The position numbers and the translations under genes were made by a program. Shown one piece after another: positions 60,723-64,000 of a DNA stretch of 64,000 nucleotides. Below the pieces are notes generated by a model, which was not told the origin of the DNA, searched no databases, and saw only the letters and a program-made list of their open reading frames with translations. The first letter of the stretch is position 1; every line of letters starts with the position of its first letter. This stretch comes from Streptomyces sp. 3214.6 (GTDB lineage Bacteria > Actinomycetota > Actinomycetes > Streptomycetales > Streptomycetaceae). The stretch spans positions 7,068,001 to 7,132,000 of the forward strand of contig NZ_LT670819.1 of the NCBI RefSeq assembly GCF_900129855.1, given 5' to 3'.

Positions 60723-61596
60723 AGTGGACGGAGTGCTCCTCCTGCGGGAACGTTCCGCCGACGACGTCCTCGGCGAACGCCTTCGCCGCGTCGCCCATGA
60801 CCTGACGCAGGTTGGCGTACTGCTTCACGAACTTCGGGACCCGGCCGCCGGTCAGCCCCAGCATGTCGGTCCACACCAGCACCTGCGCGTCCGTCTCGGG
60901 ACCGGCGCCGATGCCGACCGTCGGGATGTGCAGCACGCGCGTCACCTCGGCCGCCAGCTCCGCCGGAACCAGCTCGAGAACCACCGCGAACGCGCCCGCG
61001 TCCTGCACGGCCTTCGCGTCCCGCAGCAGCTGCTGGGCGGCCTCCTCGCCGCGCCCCTGCACGCGGTAGCCCATCGCGTTCACGGACTGCGGGGTCAGGC
61101 CGATGTGCGCCATGACCGGGATGCCGGACTCCACCAGAAGCTCGATCTGGCGGTGCGAGCGCTCGCCGCCCTCCAGCTTCACGGCGCCGATCCCGGCCTC
61201 CTTCACCAGCCGGGTCGCCGAGCGCAGCGCCTGCACCGGACCCTCCTGGTAGGAGCCGAAGGGCAGGTCGCCGACGATCAGCGCGCGCTGTGTGCCGCGC
61301 ACGACCGCCGCCGACAGCATGGTCATCTCGTCGAGGGTGACAGGCACGGTCGTCTCGTACCCGAGGTGGCAGTTGCCCGCCGAGTCGCCCACCAGCATCA
61401 CCGGGATGCCGGCCTCGTCGAAGACGGACGCGGTCATCGCGTCGTAGGCGGTGAGCATGGGCCACTTCTCGCCGCGCTCCTTGGCGAGGCCGATGTCGCG
61501 GACGGTGATACGGCGTGTGCCCTTGCCCCCGTACAGCGCCTTGCTGCCGTCGGAGGTGGTCTGCTGCGCAGTCTGGGCAGCCGAAAGCTGCGTCAT
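60721..61596 (-). CDS. panB: 3-methyl-2-oxobutanoate hydroxymethyltransferase PanB
   Basis: 291 residues. Key parts are PMLTAYDAMTASVFDEAGIPVMLVGDSAGNCHLGY with the metal-binding Asp, VKLEGGERSH, AHIGLTPQSVNAMGYRVQGR, and LELVPAELA with the catalytic Glu. It transfers a hydroxymethyl group from methylene-tetrahydrofolate to 2-oxoisovalerate in pantothenate synthesis. The start MTQLSAAQTAQ gives a short Gln/Thr-rich leader. Confidence 0.93.
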   Translation of the reverse strand: MTQLSAAQTAQQTTSDGSKALYGGKGTRRITVRDIGLAKERGEKWPMLTAYDAMTASVFDEAGIPVMLVGDSAGNCHLGYETTVPVTLDEMTMLSAAVVRGTQRALIVGDLPFGSYQEGPVQALRSATRLVKEAGIGAVKLEGGERSHRQIELLVESGIPVMAHIGLTPQSVNAMGYRVQGRGEEAAQQLLRDAKAVQDAGAFAVVLELVPAELAAEVTRVLHIPTVGIGAGPETDAQVLVWTDMLGLTGGRVPKFVKQYANLRQVMGDAAKAFAEDVVGGTFPQEEHSVH

Positions 61597-61731
61597 TGCA
61601 ACGGCTCCTAACGTCATCTCGAGGCGCCCTCACGGCGTCCCCGGACCACCTCCCATGGTGGCACCTCGTGCCAGGGAGGGCCAGAGCGCCCCCTGTGGGT
61701 AAGGCCTCAGTAAGAAACACGGTAAGAAAAT

Positions 61732-61754
61732 CGATACGAGACGGTCTCGTATCG
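61732..61754. promoter_or_regulatory. Perfect palindrome, likely TetR operator
   Basis: CGATACGAGAC-G-GTCTCGTATCG, with 11-bp perfect arms around one central base. It lies 23 bp before the start of the exporter gene. TetR-family repressors bind such short-spaced palindromes, and a TetR gene follows the exporter. Confidence 0.8.
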
Positions 61755-61776
61755 GAACTGTCCTAGGCTCGACGGC

Positions 61777-63369
61777 ATGACTACTCCTGCCGTCCCCACC
61801 GCGCCGCGGATACCGGAAGCGGTGCACCGCCGTCGCTGGGCGATCCTCGGCGTGCTGATGCTGAGCCTGTTGATCGTGGTGCTCGACAACTCGATCCTGA
61901 ACGTGGCGATCAAGACGATCTCGACACCCGCCCCGACCGGGCTCGGCGCCACCCAGAGCGAGCTGGAGTGGGCGATCAACGCCTACACGCTCGTCTTCGC
62001 GGGACTGCTGTTCTCCGCCGGCCTGCTCGGCGACCGCATCGGCCGCAAGAAGGTCCTGCTCGGCGGGCTCGCCGTCTTCGGCGTCGGCTCCGCGCTCGCC
62101 GCCGAGTCCGGCTCGCCGGCCCAGCTCATCGCCTTCCGCGCGCTGATGGCCCTCGGCGCCGCCTTCGTGATGCCCGCCACCCTCGCCGTTCTGATGAACG
62201 TCTTCGAGCGCGAGGAGCAGCCCAAGGCCATCGGCATCTGGGCCGGCGGGGTCGGTCTGGCCATCGCGATAGGGCCGATCACCGGCGGTCTCCTCCTGGA
62301 CCACTTCTGGTGGGGCTCGGTCTTCCTCATCAACGTGCCGATCGTGCTCCTCGCGTTCGGCCTCATGCTGTGGCTGGTGCCCGACTCGCGCGACCCGAAC
62401 CCCGGCCGGATCGACCCCGTGGGCGTGGTCCTGTCCGTGGTGGGCCTCGTCCTGCTCGTGTACGGCATCATCAAGGGCGGCGAACTCGCCGACTTCACCG
62501 ATGCGACCGTGCTGTCGACCATAGGCGCGGGCCTCGCCGTCCTCGCCGCGTTCATCGTGTTCGAGCAGCGCAGCGACCATCCGTCGATCGACGTCAGCTA
62601 CTTCAAGAACAAGGTCTTCTCGGCCGCGATGACCGTCATCATGCTGGTCTTCTTCGCGCTGATGGGCGTGACCTTCTTCTCCGTCTTCTACACCCAGAGC
62701 GTGCGCGGCTACTCGCCGCTGCAGTCGGGTCTGCTGCTGCTTCCGCTGGCCGCCGCCCAGCTGGTCTTCGCGCCGCGCGCCCGGCTGGTCGTGGACCGCA
62801 TAGGGATCAGGGCCACGACCACGGCGGCGATGTTGGTCCTCACGGCGACCCTGGGCGCGTTCGCCACGCTGGACGCCGACACGCCGATCTGGCTGCTGGA
62901 GGTCGTCTTCTTCTGCATGGGCGCCGGAATGGCCCATGTGATGACCCCCACCAGTGTCGTCATCATGCAGTCCCTGCCCCGCGAGAAGGCCGGCTCCGCC
63001 TCCGCGCTCAGCAACACCTTCCGTCAGATCGGCGGCGCGCTCGGCATCGCCGTCCTCGGCTCGGTGCTCTCCACGTCGTACCGGGGCGGCATCCAGGACA
63101 GCCTCGGGTCGCTGCCGGCGGGGCTGCGCGAGACGGCGGGCGAGTCCATCGAGGCCACGCTGGGGGTCGCCGCCAAGCTCGGCGGACGTGGCCAGGGCCT
63201 GATCGCCCCCGCCAACGACGCGTTCCTGCACGCCATGCACATCACCGCGCTGTGCGGCGCGGGGGTGGCCTTCCTCGGCGCGGTCGTGGTGGCCCTGTTC
63301 CTGCCGGGCCGGGCGAAGCCGGCACAGGAGGAGACGGAGGAGGGGGAGTTGGTCCAGTCGAAGTCGTAG
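61777..63369 (+). CDS. DHA2-type MFS exporter (14 helices)
   Basis: 530 residues. Drug:H+ antiporter 2 markers are LDNSILNVAIKTI in helix 1, GDRIGRKKVLLGGLA, RALMALGAAFVMPATLAVL and VGLAIAIGPITGGLLLDHFWWGSVFLINVPIV. The length and helix count fit the QacA/EmrB group of exporters for antiseptics, dyes or antibiotics. It probably forms an operon or regulatory pair with the TetR gene 50 bp downstream. Confidence 0.9.
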   Translation: MTTPAVPTAPRIPEAVHRRRWAILGVLMLSLLIVVLDNSILNVAIKTISTPAPTGLGATQSELEWAINAYTLVFAGLLFSAGLLGDRIGRKKVLLGGLAVFGVGSALAAESGSPAQLIAFRALMALGAAFVMPATLAVLMNVFEREEQPKAIGIWAGGVGLAIAIGPITGGLLLDHFWWGSVFLINVPIVLLAFGLMLWLVPDSRDPNPGRIDPVGVVLSVVGLVLLVYGIIKGGELADFTDATVLSTIGAGLAVLAAFIVFEQRSDHPSIDVSYFKNKVFSAAMTVIMLVFFALMGVTFFSVFYTQSVRGYSPLQSGLLLLPLAAAQLVFAPRARLVVDRIGIRATTTAAMLVLTATLGAFATLDADTPIWLLEVVFFCMGAGMAHVMTPTSVVIMQSLPREKAGSASALSNTFRQIGGALGIAVLGSVLSTSYRGGIQDSLGSLPAGLRETAGESIEATLGVAAKLGGRGQGLIAPANDAFLHAMHITALCGAGVAFLGAVVVALFLPGRAKPAQEETEEGELVQSKS

Positions 63370-63418
63370 CCCGGGCGACAATTCCCCGGTACGACGAAGG
63401 GATCAGAGGAAGGAATCA

Positions 63419-64000
63419 GTGGACGTGAGCCTCGCCGAGAGCGGAACCGACAACGGAACCGCGGAGCAGCCGGTTCGGGGGCGGCCCCGGAGCGAGGCCG
63501 TGGAACGCGCCATCATCGAGGGGACGATGAGGCTGCTGGAGGAGGGCGTCCCGCTCGCCGAGATCTCCATCGAGCGCATCGCCCGCACCGCCGGCGTCGG
63601 CAAGGCCACCATCTACCGCCGCTGGAGCGGCAAGGAGGAGCTCTTCGTCGACGTCCTGCGCGCCGCCGAACCCGCGGACTCCGAGGTACTCCCGGGCACT
63701 TCCATGCGCGACGACCTGATCGTGCTGCTGGAGGGGCTGCGGCGGCGCGGCCTCGCCAACCGCTCCTCGGCGATCCTGCACAACGTGCACGCCCAGATGA
63801 AGAGCAGCCCCAAGATCTGGGCGGCGTACCACAACTCGGTCATAGCGCCCCGGCGCAGGATGGGCATCGACGTCCTGCGCCGGGGTCAGGAGAACGGCGA
63901 ACTCCGCGCCGACCTGGACGTGGAACTGGTGAACGACCTCGTCGTCGGCCCCATGCTGGTCCGCGCGATCCTGCGCCCGGACGCCGAACTCCCCGACGAC
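63419..64000 (+). CDS. TetR-family regulator (3' end outside window)
   Basis: A frame from GTG 63419 (GAGGAAGGA upstream) stays open to the edge, giving 194 residues. The helix-turn-helix is at about residues 35-80: ERAIIEGTMRLLEEGVPLAEISIERIARTAGVGKATIYRRWSGKEELFVDVL. A TetR_C-like helical domain follows (LHNVHAQMKSSPKIWAAYHNSV). It is likely the repressor that binds the palindrome at 61732-61754 and controls the exporter. The far end is unknown. Confidence 0.87.
   Translation, partial: MDVSLAESGTDNGTAEQPVRGRPRSEAVERAIIEGTMRLLEEGVPLAEISIERIARTAGVGKATIYRRWSGKEELFVDVLRAAEPADSEVLPGTSMRDDLIVLLEGLRRRGLANRSSAILHNVHAQMKSSPKIWAAYHNSVIAPRRRMGIDVLRRGQENGELRADLDVELVNDLVVGPMLVRAILRPDAELPDD

Overview
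The window is about 72% G+C by eye, with strong G/C at third codon positions, frequent GTG starts and actinobacterial gene families: F420-linked enzymes, an AfsR-like regulator, receptor-type Ser/Thr kinases, a BTAD-type regulator and efeOBU. It looks like part of a Streptomyces chromosome. There is no rRNA, tRNA or CRISPR array that I can see.

Region 1 (1-19406) is an acyl-CoA and oxygenase catabolic island. A plus-strand block holds an SCP-x-type thiolase (cut by the left edge), a carotenoid-oxygenase-family enzyme (CCD1), a double HxlR regulator and an acyl-CoA ligase. A scar of two gene fragments follows (5461-5980), then a second double HxlR regulator. Two more acyl-CoA ligases read leftward. 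Facing them is an eight-gene rightward operon: a shrunken DapB-fold dehydrogenase, TesB thioesterase, thiolase, PaaI-like thioesterase, PaaN-like aldehyde dehydrogenase, a second carotenoid oxygenase (CCD2), another thiolase and an F420-type luciferase-like oxidoreductase. Most junctions are ATGA overlaps. A near-perfect 33/34-bp inverted repeat lies between the two divergent arms. The gene set suggests oxidative C=C cleavage of an alkene (aryl-alkene, stilbenoid or apocarotenoid), aldehyde oxidation, CoA activation and thiolytic shortening. The substrate is unknown.

Region 2 (19509-23790) is decayed and mobile: a 5'-truncated MFS transporter, an IS5-type transposase with a shifted N-terminus, a truncated Mrr-like nuclease, a Fic toxin with a two-domain antitoxin, and a YoeB/YefM pair.

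Region 3 (23968-64000) looks like ordinary Streptomyces core: two amino-acid permeases with a GntR regulator; a lipoprotein plus two receptor kinases with solute-binding-protein sensor domains; DoxX, MazG-like and carboxypeptidase genes; an Rsm22-like methyltransferase; MFS pumps; the efeOBU iron-uptake operon under a DmdR/IdeR-like box; PhzF; a secreted nonapeptide-repeat protein; heme oxygenase; methionine aminopeptidase; F420:NADP oxidoreductase; a site-2 protease; a large AfsR/SARP-like ATPase regulator next to a DrrAB-type ABC exporter; panB; and an MFS exporter/TetR pair with an 11-bp-arm palindrome, the TetR gene running off the right edge.
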